From NCBI GenBank assembly GCA_034440635.1, contig JAOTON010002129.1:242001-306000 (forward strand): a stretch of 64,000 nt of DNA, read 5' to 3'. The position numbers and the translations under genes are program-made. This document shows positions 36,803 to 48,432 of this stretch, piece by piece; within the stretch, counting starts at the first letter, position 1, and the number at the start of each line of letters is the position of its first letter. A model generated the notes under the pieces. It ran no database searches. It saw only the letters and a list, made by a program, of their open reading frames with translations, and was not told where the DNA came from. The stretch comes from Lepas anatifera. Lineage: Eukaryota > Arthropoda > Thecostraca > Lepadidae.

Positions 36803-37047
36803 CTTTGATGACCTCGCCGCGGGTGCGGAGGTCGTCGGGGCGGAGGTCGCCGTCGGAGCCGGCGCCGTCCTCGGAGTCGCTCCGTCCCGGTCCGCAGGTG
36901 ATGACGGAGGGCCGCGCGAACTGTCCCGGCGGCGACGGCACGGCGCCGCGGTAGGGAGGCGGCGAGCCCCGCCGGCCCAAAGACATGTCCAGCGGCGTGT
37001 CGGCGCCGGCGTCGTCGCCCGCGTCACTGTACGCCGCCGAGTCCTGC
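36803..37047 (-). CDS. Tgi: Tgi/VGLL4-like exon 3: PPxY and RPSVITC motifs
   Basis: This 245-bp minus-strand exon is bounded by CCGTGTTGACAG and by the donor CATCAAAG/GTCAGT. After one base completing an Arg codon it encodes 81 codons and exits in phase 1. Around residues 18-21 is PLDMS, followed by RRGSPPPYR with a PPxY motif, the type that binds WW domains. RPSVITC follows near residue 45; this motif is characteristic of VGLL4/Tgi and precedes the Tondu domains in vertebrate VGLL4. An acidic Ser/Asp/Gly tract and DDLRTRGEVIK close the exon. From family knowledge, fly Tgi uses PPxY to contact Yorkie, while I do not recall PPxY in human VGLL4. The exon is GC-rich, and overlapping frames are open on both strands, so only the motifs and splice phase reveal the true frame. 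Confidence 0.93.
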
Positions 37048-39317
37048 CTGTCAACACGGCGCAGGGCGCTGGTCAGAACGAACGTCAGAGTAAAGTGGAG
37101 GAGACGCGGCAAACATTGCAAAAGCTGCCACCCGCCTGTTTAGGAACCGTACTTAACTCAAGACGGCTGACAACAGTCGCTACTTGTATATGACTAAGCG
37201 CCCCTCAATCTTCATTTACATAATTTTAATCACTTTGAATCATTTGTAGCGTCATTGCGAGTCGCAAAAATGTTTTTTTTGTAAGTCATCACGCGGATAA
37301 TTAATCAATCCAAACATAAAAACAAATGAACATTAACCATGGGCGCTAGTACATATCTCCTGATCTGCATTGTCACCGTGCACCCGCGTAAATACATGCA
37401 CATGGGACCAAGCTTAAAAGGGGAAGAATACTCGAATAAAAGATTCGTGCTCGGATGAAAGCACCTTTACAATGCTAAATATCGGCGAGATTAATGGAAA
37501 GAGTGGATCACCTTCTTCCGCAAAAATAAGAAGTTAGGCTAAAATCTGCTTTACTTGGATTCCTTTCATATTGCTTTATGCATAACGTGTACAACAGAAA
37601 ATACAGTATGCATTGTTCACTAAATACATAAACGAAAAACGGAAAGATCAGTGTCCGGCAGAATTTAGACATAAGCTTAAAGAAATGACAAAAATCAGGC
37701 ACGTCAAACAACTTTGAGAAACATCCCGGAATATACATCATTCAACCGTGTGATACATGTTTTATAGGACTCTGCGGATTTGCAAGAAGCTCAGAAAGGG
37801 CGTCTCATGGAGATCCAGCTACCGGTTTTCCTTTGATTTCGGGCACTGAAATTTGTGAGAAAACAGTTGAAGTTGGAGGGAAGGTTGTAAAAAAACATTC
37901 CACCATGCACGAGTCAGAAGTCGAAGCTATTGCTCTGAATATCTCATCAGTTGAGCGAAGCCTAAAACCAACATGCCAACTTAAGTGTTGGGGCGAGCAG
38001 ACATATTTAACGGAAAAGGGTTCAAGACATAAACACGTCTGTTCTGTTGGGACAAACTGCCTATTTAATGATGTGGTCCGAGTACTTAAATTGTTTATAA
38101 GTAAACGCTAATGAGTCCTCATGACGGTCGCTGAAGATGAATATGCAGCAAAGACGCCTTAAAACTGAGCTGCTGTTCCTAGGACAAACACAGTACGCCC
38201 ATCAGAAACGAAAGTCGAGCTGCTTGGATAGGTTCGGTCCAGCAGAGAAGGCTTGAAGAGGCCTCAGTCTCTTCCACAGTCCGCGCGGCAGCCCGTGCCT
38301 CCGGGCTCGTCTGGGAGACAGCTCGCAGTCGCAGCTAACAGCAGTGCTGTTGTCTGGCGAGCTGTGGTTTGGGATGTGAGCTCTGCACAGCGGCGCGGCG
38401 GCGCGCCGGTTTGAAGCGGTAGGACGTGCTGTGATGGATGGCCGTCGGGGCGGTAATCAGACGCGCCGCGGGCCCGCCGCGGCATTTCCGCACCAAATGA
38501 AGCCGAACGGAGCCCGGTGGCCCAGCAGCGCCTCACCTGGCCCCGAGCCCAGCCTCCGGACAGAGGGCGTGAGAATTTCACGGAAATCTACCACCCACAT
38601 GGACGCCCTGCTGATGCTGGAGGGTGGTTCTGTTGTCTAGCAAGTCATATGGCACATATGCACGACATTTCCTACAAAGGCATCGTTTGCGCGCCAGAAG
38701 CGACCTTTGAGGGTTTTCCAAACTTGATGCGGCCCTTCCATGATTCCCTTGTTGCACTTTCACTAAAATGCCGACTCTGATCGAGTACGGTCCTAAGCAA
38801 AAGTAATGGTGGCTCTCGGCCCGACAAGTAAAGCTTTGCTTCCTTAACGGCTAAATGCATGTCATTCAATCTGAAGTCACAGCACCCTATCTCACATCTG
38901 GAAAATACCTGTACCTACCTGACAAGAAATGGCACACAGAATTTTTGCAGTGCAGTTGTAGCCATTTTACAATGATACAAAGCTTTTGGGCTACAACTTG
39001 TGTCATTCTTAGGCGATAAAGACCAGATTTTTGGCGAAAAATAGTAAAATTTTTAACCTATCCCTGACACAGGTCTGAACTATAACCTATCAGACACAGG
39101 GGAGGCTTTTTACCTCCAAAGTCACGAGAGGTCCATAGAAATTTTTCCGATAATATGAGGTAGGAAGCAAGTTTTGAGTCAGCAGTGTAACACGAAAATC
39201 ACGGCAGGCATGTAGTGTTTTTAATCATGCCCGAGGGAGCAATAATTGGCCAGAAATTAGCCACAAACTGCCGAGCCTAGTGTACAACTGCAGGGACCTG
39301 TACGCTTATCGCAGCCC

Positions 39318-39761
39318 TTAAAGGGAATATACCACTTAACTGAAATTCTAAAAGGAGAATTTTAGGCAAAAATATGTCTGAAAATCAGGAAACCATATTT
39401 TGCTTCCACCTCCAATCGCTCAAAACAAAAATACCTCTTCTTGTCTTACTACGCCCGGTTGACCTAAGTATCGCGTGCAATCACAAATCCGGCAGCTTGC
39501 AGTGGTTCGCGACATGTAAGGTTGCGTGGCCATGCCATTTGTTAATATTCATCACATGGCATGTGCTGACAGATGGAAACATATTCTTTCATGGTATAAA
39601 ATAAGGTAGTAAGCCTCTTTACTTTGAACTTTAAAGCGCGCGGAGATTTTATACATGGAGCTTTGGGTGAAATCCAATATGTCAATAGCGGTTTCTCGAC
39701 GCCATCTTCAAAACTTCTATCTCAGCCCAAAGGTCATTATAAAAGCGAGACACTCCCTTTT
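39318..39761. mobile_element. About 444-bp non-autonomous element, AAAGGGAATRT family
   Basis: TTAAAGGGAATATACCAC at the left and GACACTCCCTTTT at the right are inverted ends. Its interior CGCTCAAAACAAAAATACC..TTACTACG..GGTTGACC is also found at 59,275-59,425, and its ends resemble those at 11,767-12,220. Confidence 0.6.
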
Positions 39762-41159
39762 CAGCAGATGTAAACAGTCTCCTGGTATTTTTATGAAAAA
39801 AACGAAATAAATATTTGACAAAAATGCCTTTATTGTGGCATCATTAGTATTATACAAATTTGGGGTTTAACGACGCCCCAACTGCCAGGGTCATACGGTT
39901 ATCATAAGACTTTGACGCGATGTATAAAGCTGTAGGGTCATCTCTATTTACAGTGAACAACAATGCACCTGAGTCTATATGAATGCATCTTCACTATCAA
40001 AAACAATCTTATTAGCTGTGGAATAGAGACGCAAGTATTATGAAGTCATAATATTGAGTTTGCTCACACAGCTGGGCCAAATATCATTGGAATGCCTAAA
40101 ATCACATAACGGCCACAATTACGCAATACAACAATGAGTGAAGCCGTGCATGGGTTTTGGTGCTGCTTAAAACGTCATTTATTAAATATTTTTAATGAAA
40201 GTACGTCATCAAAAATTAGACAGTATGTATTTTCGATGTCTTCATGGAGTGAAATTACTCACGATCCTCTCGCATGACTCAAGAAAAAATGATAAAGATG
40301 AATTCGTAAATGACTATGCGAAAAATTCATGTATGACCCCACTCTACAGGCGTATAACACGCGTATGGTTCCCGGAAAAACATTTTCAACTATATTTTCG
40401 GTTCATGAATTCGATCGTTTGGTTTATGTTACACTAGCTGTCCTATAAATTTGTCAACATGTAGTGTTTTTACGAATAAATTGTATTTTTGAAGAACGTT
40501 TGCATCCTGGAGGGGCAAGGTAGGGCATGGGGAGCGACGTTCTTGGGCAACGTCGGTGCTATGTGTGGACAGCACCGGTGCCGACCAGTGGTTTCGTCTG
40601 CCTCTTGTTCAACATATTAACATATTGATGCGTCGCAATCATCCCACCAACGTACTAACACGTGAGGACATGTCCAACAGAAACCAAATCCCCGCTCTTT
40701 CCAACCAAACTCAGCCCTTTCCAACCACACTGGGACTCTGTGAGAGCAAGCAGGCCCCTGATCACCGAGTCCTCCGGTCGGCTGTCAGCCTGTCAGCCTG
40801 TCAGCCGGTGCCGATGTCTGTCCGCAAATTAGCCGACTTTTAACACAGCCCTGCCACAATCCTCTCCAGCCGAGCGGCAGCCTGGTCCAATCTCTCCGCT
40901 CCTCTCTGTCTCGGCGGCGCGGCTGTCTGGAGCTGTAACAGCTGCCGGGCGCTGTTACAGCCCCCGGTGCGGCCTGTCCTCCGCCACTTGTCAGGAAATC
41001 GCGCCATTTTGCCGACGCGCCAAATCCGGCGGCTTCAGTCGGCAGCGTGATTAGCTGTCGTCGCATCGTGTCACTGTCCAACTGAAAAGGTCAGCGGCGC
41101 ACCGCCGCACTGATGAGACCAACTTTGCGCGCTACCGAGCATCGACCTGTGGGCCGGCA

Positions 41160-41380
41160 CGTGAGCTCGAGAGTGGAGAGACTGTGGAGACTGAGACCGG
41201 CGGCACTGAACTCTGAAGGACTGATTCGAGGCGACTGAGACCGAAGAGACTGAAACCAGAGAAGCAGAGAACTCCAGAGACTGAGACTTCCTGAGACTGA
41301 GACTGGAGAGGCCAAACCGAGGAGACTGAGGGAGTCGACACTGCGCACTGGATGACTGAAATTGGGGGAACTGAGACGGG
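41160..41380. repeat. Degenerate GAGACTGAGAC repeat
   Basis: Irregular copies of GAGACTGAGAC occur across 200 bp with strong purine bias on the plus strand. There is no fixed period. Confidence 0.6.
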
Positions 41381-41727
41381 ATTCACTGGCACTGACACCG
41401 CCAGCAGCACGGGTTCAGAACAACCCTGTCCCTGTCTCTGTCTCAGCCCAAGGCCGAATAGACTCTCAGCAATCGGTAACCTGTGTTTGAACGTAATAGG
41501 TAGGTAGTACCTACGGTATCACGACATTTAATGTTAGACAATATTTTTATGTCATGCCTCGGCTTTGGTTTGATTTTCCTTTGTATTATGTATGGACATC
41601 AGAGGCGGCCAAAGTAACTATCCATGAGAACAGACAGAGTCTGTAGTGTTCTGGTAGGCTAGGCAATTTCTTATAATCTTGAATGTTGTTGATCTAAGTC
41701 ATGTTGCATGGTTGAACCACAACTTAA

Positions 41728-42561
41728 CACGCGAATTGACGGAGTCTGAGCCACCTTCGCTTTGACGGGGGTACCCGCCCCCCCTAAGATCTCGAGAACT
41801 ACGGTAGGTAGCGAAAAACGGTAAAGAGCGTTGGGTAGCCCATGTACTTCTCCATCGAAAATATTTGGACCATTTTTTTGTCAGGTCACATTTAAGGTCA
41901 CGAGAGGTCAAAACATGCCGTCATAGGGATAACATGTAAATTAAGGTTTTCGGCCATTACATCTGAACAAGTAAAGATAGAGTAAAACGACTTGAACTAT
42001 ATGAATCTTCGCAGCAAGCCAAATCGAATGATATATAATTTGCCCTTGCTAGGTCAAATCAAGGATTTGACCTGACCTGAGGTCAGGTTAAGGTCAAATT
42101 ATATAAAATGCATATCATTAGAACCGCAAAGACAAGACGAGTCTAATGCAGCTAAAATAAACGTTCTATCACCATCCGTTACTGAGTTATTCAGTAAAAA
42201 CAATTTTTCCCGTGTATTTCTAATGGAGAGGTCATGGCTCGTACCTGACCTCAGGTCATGAATATAAAAAATACCAGAACATATTTTAGAGAACTCGGTG
42301 GGGCCATTATGTGATATGAGTTTCAATCGGATAAGTTCACCCTGTTCCGACTTATGCTACCTTAAACTTTTTTAGGTCGGGTCACTTGACCAGTACTGGT
42401 GACCTGACCTGAGATGACCAAACCTTAAATTTTGTTTACAGAAGTTGTAAAAATGATGAGAGAAAAGGCATGCCAAGTACGGCGACGCTGCGCGCCGCCG
42501 TTTTTCTTCTATCTCCGAAAAACCCGAGGGGGCGGGTACCCGCCCCTCGTCAATGCGCGTG
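41728..42561. mobile_element. 834-bp non-autonomous element with TTAA ends (piggyBac-like)
   Basis: TTAA flanks both ends (41,724-41,727 and 42,562-42,565). The termini read CACGCGAATTGACGG and, complemented, CACGCGCATTGACGAGG. A subterminal GGGTACCCGCCCC occurs near both ends. The interior shares a block with the element at 14,836-15,859 (TGACCTGACCTCAGG.CA..AAATACC and following) and holds many AGGTCA motifs. It lies in the second intron of the Tgi-like gene. Confidence 0.75.
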
Positions 42562-42700
42562 TTAAAGTAACAAAAAGCTGGAAAAGCGAAAGAGAGGCGC
42601 AGTGTAGGTGTCCATGACAGCTTACACGAGAACGAGTAGTAAATGCTGTGTTTCCTCCGCGCGCAAAAATGCGGTATAACGTGCAGGAGCCGAGGGGGAT

Positions 42701-44368
42701 GGCCGGCAGATCTGCAGGGTACGCCGGGTGTTGTGGCCGACAGATCTGCAGGGTACGCCGGGTGTTGCGGCCGACAGATCTGCAGGGTACGCCAGGTGTT
42801 GGCCGGCAGATCTGCAGGGTACGCCGGGTGTTGGCCGGCAGATCTGCAGGGTACGCCAGGTGTTGGCCGGCAGATCTGCAGGGTACGCCGGGTGTTGCGG
42901 CCGGCAGATCTGCAGGGTACGCCGGGTGTTGGCCGGCAGATCTGCAGGGTACGCCGAGTGTTGGCCGGCAGATCTGCAGGGTACGCCGGGTGTTGTGGCC
43001 GACAGATCTGCAGGGTACGCCGGGTGTTGGCCGGCAGATCTGCAGGGTACGCCGGGTGTTGCGGCCGGCAGATCTGCAGGGTACGCCGGGTGTTGGCCGG
43101 CAGATCTGCAGGGTACGCCGGGTGTTGGCCGGCAGATCTGCAGGGTACGCCGGGTGTTGGCCGGCAGATCTGCAGGGTACGCCGGGTGTTGGCCGGCAGA
43201 TCTGCAGGGTACGCCGGGTGTTGGCCGGCAGATCTGCAGGGTACGCCAGGTGTTGGCCGGCAGATCTGCAGGGTACGCCGGGTGTTGCGGCCGGCAGATC
43301 TGCAGGGTACGCCGGGTGTTGGCCGGCAGATCTGCAGGGTACGCCGGGTGTTGGCCGGCAGATCTGCAGGGTACGCCGGGTGTTGGCCGGCAGATCTGCA
43401 GGGTACGCCGGGTGTTGCGGCCGGCAGATCTGCAGGGTACGCCGGGTGTTGGCCGGCAGATCTGCAGGGTACGCCGGGTGTTGGCCGGCAGATCTGCAGG
43501 GTACGCCGGGTGTTGCGGCCGGCAGATCTGCAGGGTACGCCGGGTGTTGGCCGGCAGATCTGCAGGGTACGCCGGGTGTTGGCCGGCAGATCTGCAGGGT
43601 ACGCCGGGTGTTGCGGCCGGCAGATCTGCAGGGTACGCCGGGTGTTGGCCGGCAGATCTGCAGGGTACGCCGGGTGTTGGCCGGCAGATCTGCAGGGTAC
43701 GCCGGGTGTTGCGGCCGGCAGATCTGCAGGGTACGCCGGGTGTTGGCCGGCAGATCTGCAGGGTACGCCGGGTGTTGGCCGGCAGATCTGCAGGGTACGC
43801 CGGGTGTTGCGGCCGGCAGATCTGCAGGGTACGCCGGGTGTTGGCCGGCAGATCTGCAGGGTACGCCGGGTGTTGGCCGGCAGATCTGCAGGGTACGCCG
43901 GGTGTTGGCCGGCAGATCTGCAGGGTACGCCGGGTGTTGGCCGGCAGATCTGCAGGGTACGCCGGGTGTTGCGGCCGGCAGATCTGCAGGGTACGCCGGG
44001 TGTTGGCCGGCAGATCTGCAGGGTACGCCGGGTGTTGGCCGGCAGATCTGCAGGGTACGCCGGGTGTTGTGGCCGACAGATCTGCAGGGTACGCCGGGTG
44101 TTGGCCGGCAGATCTGCAGGGTACGCCGGGTGTTGGCCGGCAGATCTGCAGGGTACGCCGGGTGTTGGCCGGCAGATCTGCAGGGTACGCCGGGTGTTGG
44201 CCGGCAGATCTGCAGGGTACGCCGGGTGTTGGCCGGCAGATCTGCAGGGTACGCCGGGTGTTGGCCGGCAGATCTGCAGGGTACGCCGGGTGTTGGCCGG
44301 CAGATCTGCAGGGTACGCCGGGTGTTGGCCGGCAGATCTGCAGGGTACGCCGGGTGTTGCGGCCGGCA
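42701..44368. repeat. Array of 32/34-bp units, about 51 copies, with a 98-bp higher-order repeat
   Basis: The basic unit is GGCCGGCAGATCTGCAGGGT plus ACGCCGGGTGTT (32 bp). Some copies carry two extra bases (GC before GGCCGG), making 34 bp. From 43,417 to 43,809 the long unit recurs exactly every 98 bp (34+32+32) at 43,417, 43,515, 43,613, 43,711 and 43,809. Copies are almost identical; rare changes are GCCAGG for GCCGGG and GTGGCCGACAG. No stop codons arise in most frames of either strand, so frames of up to about 690 codons overlap here. I do not regard them as genes. The array lies in a Tgi intron. Confidence 0.97.
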
Positions 44369-46681
44369 CGGTGCAGCTGTGAGGCACGTCCTGACATCGG
44401 CGCTGGCATGTCCGGACTTGGCGGCTGTACGTGAACGGCTCGGCCCGCAACTGAGTAGCCGCATCATGGACAGAAGCGTCGCAACCGAGGGGGCTCCCCC
44501 TCCGTCACGTCGGGGATGAGGACGGAGGGGTCTCCCGTACATCTGACTATACGATAGGATTCCGAAACTATTTGGAACTAGAATCGGTAAGACCATTGTG
44601 CTTAGGGACGGAGGTTTTTCTTTTTAGACTATTACGCGGCTGCAAATTTAACCATCGCACGTACTATGATTTTCGTCATATTTGCCCTTACAGGGGGCAG
44701 GGTATTGCGGCCCACTCGCGATTAGCCCCCAATCGACGTACAACAAGCTAGCATGCTGCTCGTCACGGAAGCTTGATATTGATGACTTTTTAGATATTAG
44801 ATCATCAGGTTACCTTCCGGATCAGGCCGAAGACCTGACGTTTGCATTTCACGGCCCATTTGGCCAATCTGGCTGCTATTGGCCAGAATTTGGGGCATCA
44901 AATCACATTAGTATTATCATCAAAGTGATGAGGAGACGTCTGCACTTAGATTCATATAACACACATGTAGCTCATCGAGGTAAGACGTGAGATCAGGTCA
45001 AAGGGCAAAGGTCACGGAAGGGTAAAACTAAACGCTGCCCGATCTGTCTAGATGGCTTTGGACTCTGAATTCGAATTCTGCTTCAAAAACAACATTAAAA
45101 TGTGCTTCCCCCAAAAATCTGGTTATATTAAAAACTAGTGATTATTAAGGAGTTATTGTAGAGGTCATGCGAGGTAACAAAAAACTCACGGAAGGTCATT
45201 CAAGATCAAAGTATGTTCAAGGTGGCCCTAAAAGGTCTACAGAAAATACTCGGGATCCATGCATGAAAAGGGAGGGAGAAGAACGGCATAGCTCCGTGAC
45301 CTTGAAAACTAAATAATTATTTATGTACAAAACGCACAATTAATGCCTAAGGGCTACACAGAATTTAAAGACTATAGCTAATCGGCATTTATGCGATCCT
45401 CGAAAACTTTGGGGAAGGGATGCAACACCTCCTGATAAAGGCGAAGGTGAATGAGCGCACCGAAATTTTGCTATGTCCTCTGTGGCTGAACAACGGGAGA
45501 AGTGAACACGGAATTCCATCGCCGGGTCTCTTCTCCCCACCCAGGACTGCCTGGCGGCGCCCTTGTCCATGGGAGACCGGCCTGCCGCCACGGGGTAGCG
45601 CCGCTACGTGTCCGCTGACCGCAGCCTGCGCTGCTGCAGGTTCACCAGCTGCTGCTCATCAGCAGCTTCAGCATCTGCTGCTCATCAGCAGCTTCAGCAT
45701 CAGCAGGGCCAAAAATCACCGGGTCATGCGAGGAATCTGCACCCCCTACAGCTCTCCTCATCAAAGTCGCCTTTGTACACAGCTTTGACGATTAAATAGG
45801 TGTCCTGTGTTCTATTCTACCAACGGCTCCTGATACGGATATGCTGGGGCAGCGCTGTTTCGGAAGCGGGAAGTAACCGGCCTTTCAAAATTAACACATC
45901 AGTTCAACGCTGTCTTTTTCGGGAAGAAAATCTTACTTATATTTTAATACTAAATCTATTCCGACTCGTCATTTTTTCCCGCAATCATGAAACATCCCTG
46001 CAACGTTCATTCATCCAGGAGCTCATAGTTACAGGCAAATATTGCTGACCTCAAAACTTGCCGTATCTGAACTAATTAATAGTTAACCTGTGCTTTAACT
46101 GATTGAATGTGTTTTAGCGCTGCTGCAATGCACTTTCAATGACAGAGACAAAGACCGGAAGCAGTGCAAGCTATATAATCCGTTAGACCTAATCTGTTTA
46201 GCATCATTAACAAATACACCAGCCGCCTATAACCTTTCGATTTCGTGCTATGCCTGCTATGAAAAAACTTCCGAGAGGTCTTGTGCTGCGTATACTGCAA
46301 TGAATACGATAAATATTTTTTGTTTAGTTTTTCCGAGAGCTTTCCTGTGACTCCAAAAAGTATCATTGTCCGTGGAAGCTTGTTTATCTTGGAGAAAAAC
46401 GAGTATTTATTGGGCAAAATACATAATTGTATTCTGACCCCTCGTCATGCTGAAGAGCCAAGCCGAGGGAAAAGGCCAAAATACGTTAAATCATGGCACA
46501 ATATGTTGGACACTTGCATACAACCCTACCAGTTCGTAGTAGGCCCATAAAAATATTACTGGTCAACACAGTTCTGCTGCGGCAAGCAAACGCATTAGCG
46601 CTCCCTTACAGCAGCGCTGCAGCATAAGGATTGCAGGCTGCGACCCTGCTTCCGTGCGGCTGGCCCGTCGATTCGACGTAC
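44369..46681. other. Tgi intron 2, distal part
   Basis: Between 44,480 and 44,540 GC-rich palindromes occur (GAGGGGGCTCCCCCTC). From 44,990 to 45,250 there are AGGTCA-type motifs as in the TTAA elements, suggesting another decayed relative. The rest is unrecognised. Confidence 0.4.
45649..45703. repeat. Duplicated CTGCTGCTCATCAGCAGC block
   Basis: A block of about 29 bp (GCTGCTCATCAGCAGCTTCA..) occurs twice in tandem. Each copy is itself a near palindrome around CTCATCAG. Confidence 0.85.
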
Positions 46682-46867
46682 CTTTTGACCCGCAGCTTGG
46701 GGGCGGTGAGGGGGTCGTTGCGTCGGCTCTCTGACCGCTCCAGCTTGCGCTGTCTGGTGGGCAGGTCTTTGGCTGGAGAGCGACGGTCCTGGGAGGAGGC
46801 CGAGTGTTGGCCCGCGGCGCCCCCGCCCCCGCCAGAGGCCGCTGGGCTGCCCTCCTCCGTAACTCCT
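46682..46867 (-). CDS. Tgi: Tgi/VGLL4-like exon 2: Gly/Ser and basic linker
   Basis: This 186-bp minus-strand exon has a good acceptor (TTTCTGTGTTTCAG) before 46,867 and a strong donor (AAAAG then GTACGT) after 46,682. The chosen frame gives 61 full codons and exits with two bases (AG), which the first base of exon 3 completes to Arg. The peptide holds an acidic start (GVTEEG), a five-glycine run, a Ser/Gln-rich part and a basic stretch (RQRKLERSESRR) that could serve as a nuclear localisation signal. The other two frames are also open, so the frame rests on the phase match to exon 3, which carries diagnostic motifs. The sequence is low in complexity and would not identify the family alone. 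An alternative acceptor two bases downstream is possible. Confidence 0.82.
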
Positions 46868-46957
46868 CTGAAACACAGAAACATGGTGTCTGTAATTCAC
46901 AGGCCCCAGTACAAATAGAATACGGATTACAGTAAAGGTAGTATCGCTAGGTATATG

Positions 46958-47227
46958 CAGGGGCGTCGTCAGAGGATTTTTTTACAAGGGGGGACGGACC
47001 CGGGACTGGCTATGAACGGGGGTGCAGGGGGTGGGTGGTTGGCAAATTCTGACAATTTTGGCTGCATATGAAACACTAACGACGATGCATTCCACCAACA
47101 CATTTGTGTAGATTCACGTTCTTCACGGAAGACAATGCAAAACATTAAGTCGAGGTTAACAATTTGGGAGCACGTCCCCCTTAATTCACAAGTAGGGGAA
47201 AGTGTCCCCGCGCTTTCGACGTCCATG
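46958..47227. mobile_element. 270-bp hAT-like MITE next to Tgi exon 2
   Basis: The left terminus CAGGGGCGTCGTCAGAGG and the right terminus, complemented CATGGACGTCGAAAGC, are imperfect inverted ends. GGTATATG and GGTATCTA flank it (6 of 8 identical). It lies about 90 bp upstream of the exon 2 acceptor, inside the presumed first intron. Confidence 0.55.
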
Positions 47228-48418
47228 GGTATCTAACCTAAATTTCGTTGTTTGTCGTCAAATTAAAGTCTTGTACGCAATTTTGCGTATATCAAGACTC
47301 GCTGTCAAAAGCAGCATTCCGTGTATGCACTCCGATACACACGGCGGTCACGAAGACCTATGTGGAGTACCTGAGGCAACAACCCATACGTTCATCCGTT
47401 CATTCGACGTCACATTGCTTCCCCGATGCCAGGAGCACCACTGCACTTCCCATCCCTGCACGCATCAAATAACGCGGTGAATACGTCTGATAACGTTTGG
47501 TACTGCGTTTGAAATCGACGGCGCCGCTGTCGGTGACGCATTGCTAACAGCTCTTCCGCCTGTCGGAGCGTCCTTTGACATCGGCTCTGCTGTGAATGGC
47601 TGGCGGGCTTCTACCAGTGCAGCGGTGTGATTGCCGTGCTGTGATAGCCGCGCCTCCGGCTATGAATCAGCCGGCGGCGACCTATGCCCGGCGCGACAGC
47701 AGAAATAAACAGAGCGACGCCGCCGATATCTAATGCGGCGGCGCGGCCGTCGGCTGAACGCGCCCCGTACCAATCACTGCCCCACCACGCCGCCCACAGT
47801 GGCGCTGGCATTGTCGGCTGGACACCGTGATAAAGTGTCGGCGTCGGCCCTGACAGGACAGGCAGCCGTCAGCGACGCCCCGCGTCAGCCCGGCGCGACA
47901 GCGTCGTCCGTGGACGGGCTCCACGGACCGGGCACTGCCGCTGACCACCGAGCTTGTGCAAGTAAATGGTACATATGTCACAAACAAATCGTTCATCAGA
48001 TTCTGCAAACGGCCGACAATGTTGACATTTAAGCCATGCCCTGTCATAAAGGAGCACTGTGCAACCGGGCCGTGGCCTACCCCTCCTCCTTTATCAGCAG
48101 AACTGGCGAATGAGTCGACCGTTTCAATAAGTTTCACTGCTTTACCAGTGAGTTCAGTGCTGCACACAGGAGCTCAATCAGGGCGTATTCTATTTCCAAA
48201 CATTCGGTATAATCCAGCCGACCGGTCACCCCGTTGAACGCCTTTGATCCTCGGCGCACGGTGTGTCAGAGTGACCGGGGTGAGCCGGTGCGTGGGACAC
48301 GTCGCCCACGGCGTATTGACCCAGGCACACCGCCACGGGTGCCGGCGATGATTAATCACGGTCGAACGGCCACCGGCGAGAGGCGAGGACATCGCCGAGG
48401 ATGTCCCCCCCTCCCCCC

Positions 48419-48432
48419 ACACACACACACAC
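48419..48432. repeat. Short (CA)7 microsatellite
   Basis: A CA run follows a C-rich stretch in a GC island. Confidence 0.9.

Larger units (their letters stand above)
37048..41727. other. Tgi intron 2, proximal part
   Basis: Apart from the element at 39,318-39,761, a GC-rich patch at 38,270-38,560 and a purine-rich repeat at 41,160-41,380, I recognise nothing. A minus-strand GGCCAG/GTGAGG at about 38,540 is a good donor sequence, but no matching acceptor or start was found. Confidence 0.5.

Noticed and set aside
36384..37193. 269-codon plus-strand frame
   Set aside because: It is antisense to the RPSVITC exon and open because of GC content.
41091..41410. Ser/Leu-rich minus-strand frames
   Set aside because: They arise from the degenerate GAGACTGAGAC repeat.
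42372..44596. Overlapping open frames of 570-695 codons on both strands
   Set aside because: They follow the 32/34-bp tandem units, are open in nearly every frame, and have no splice, start or domain evidence.
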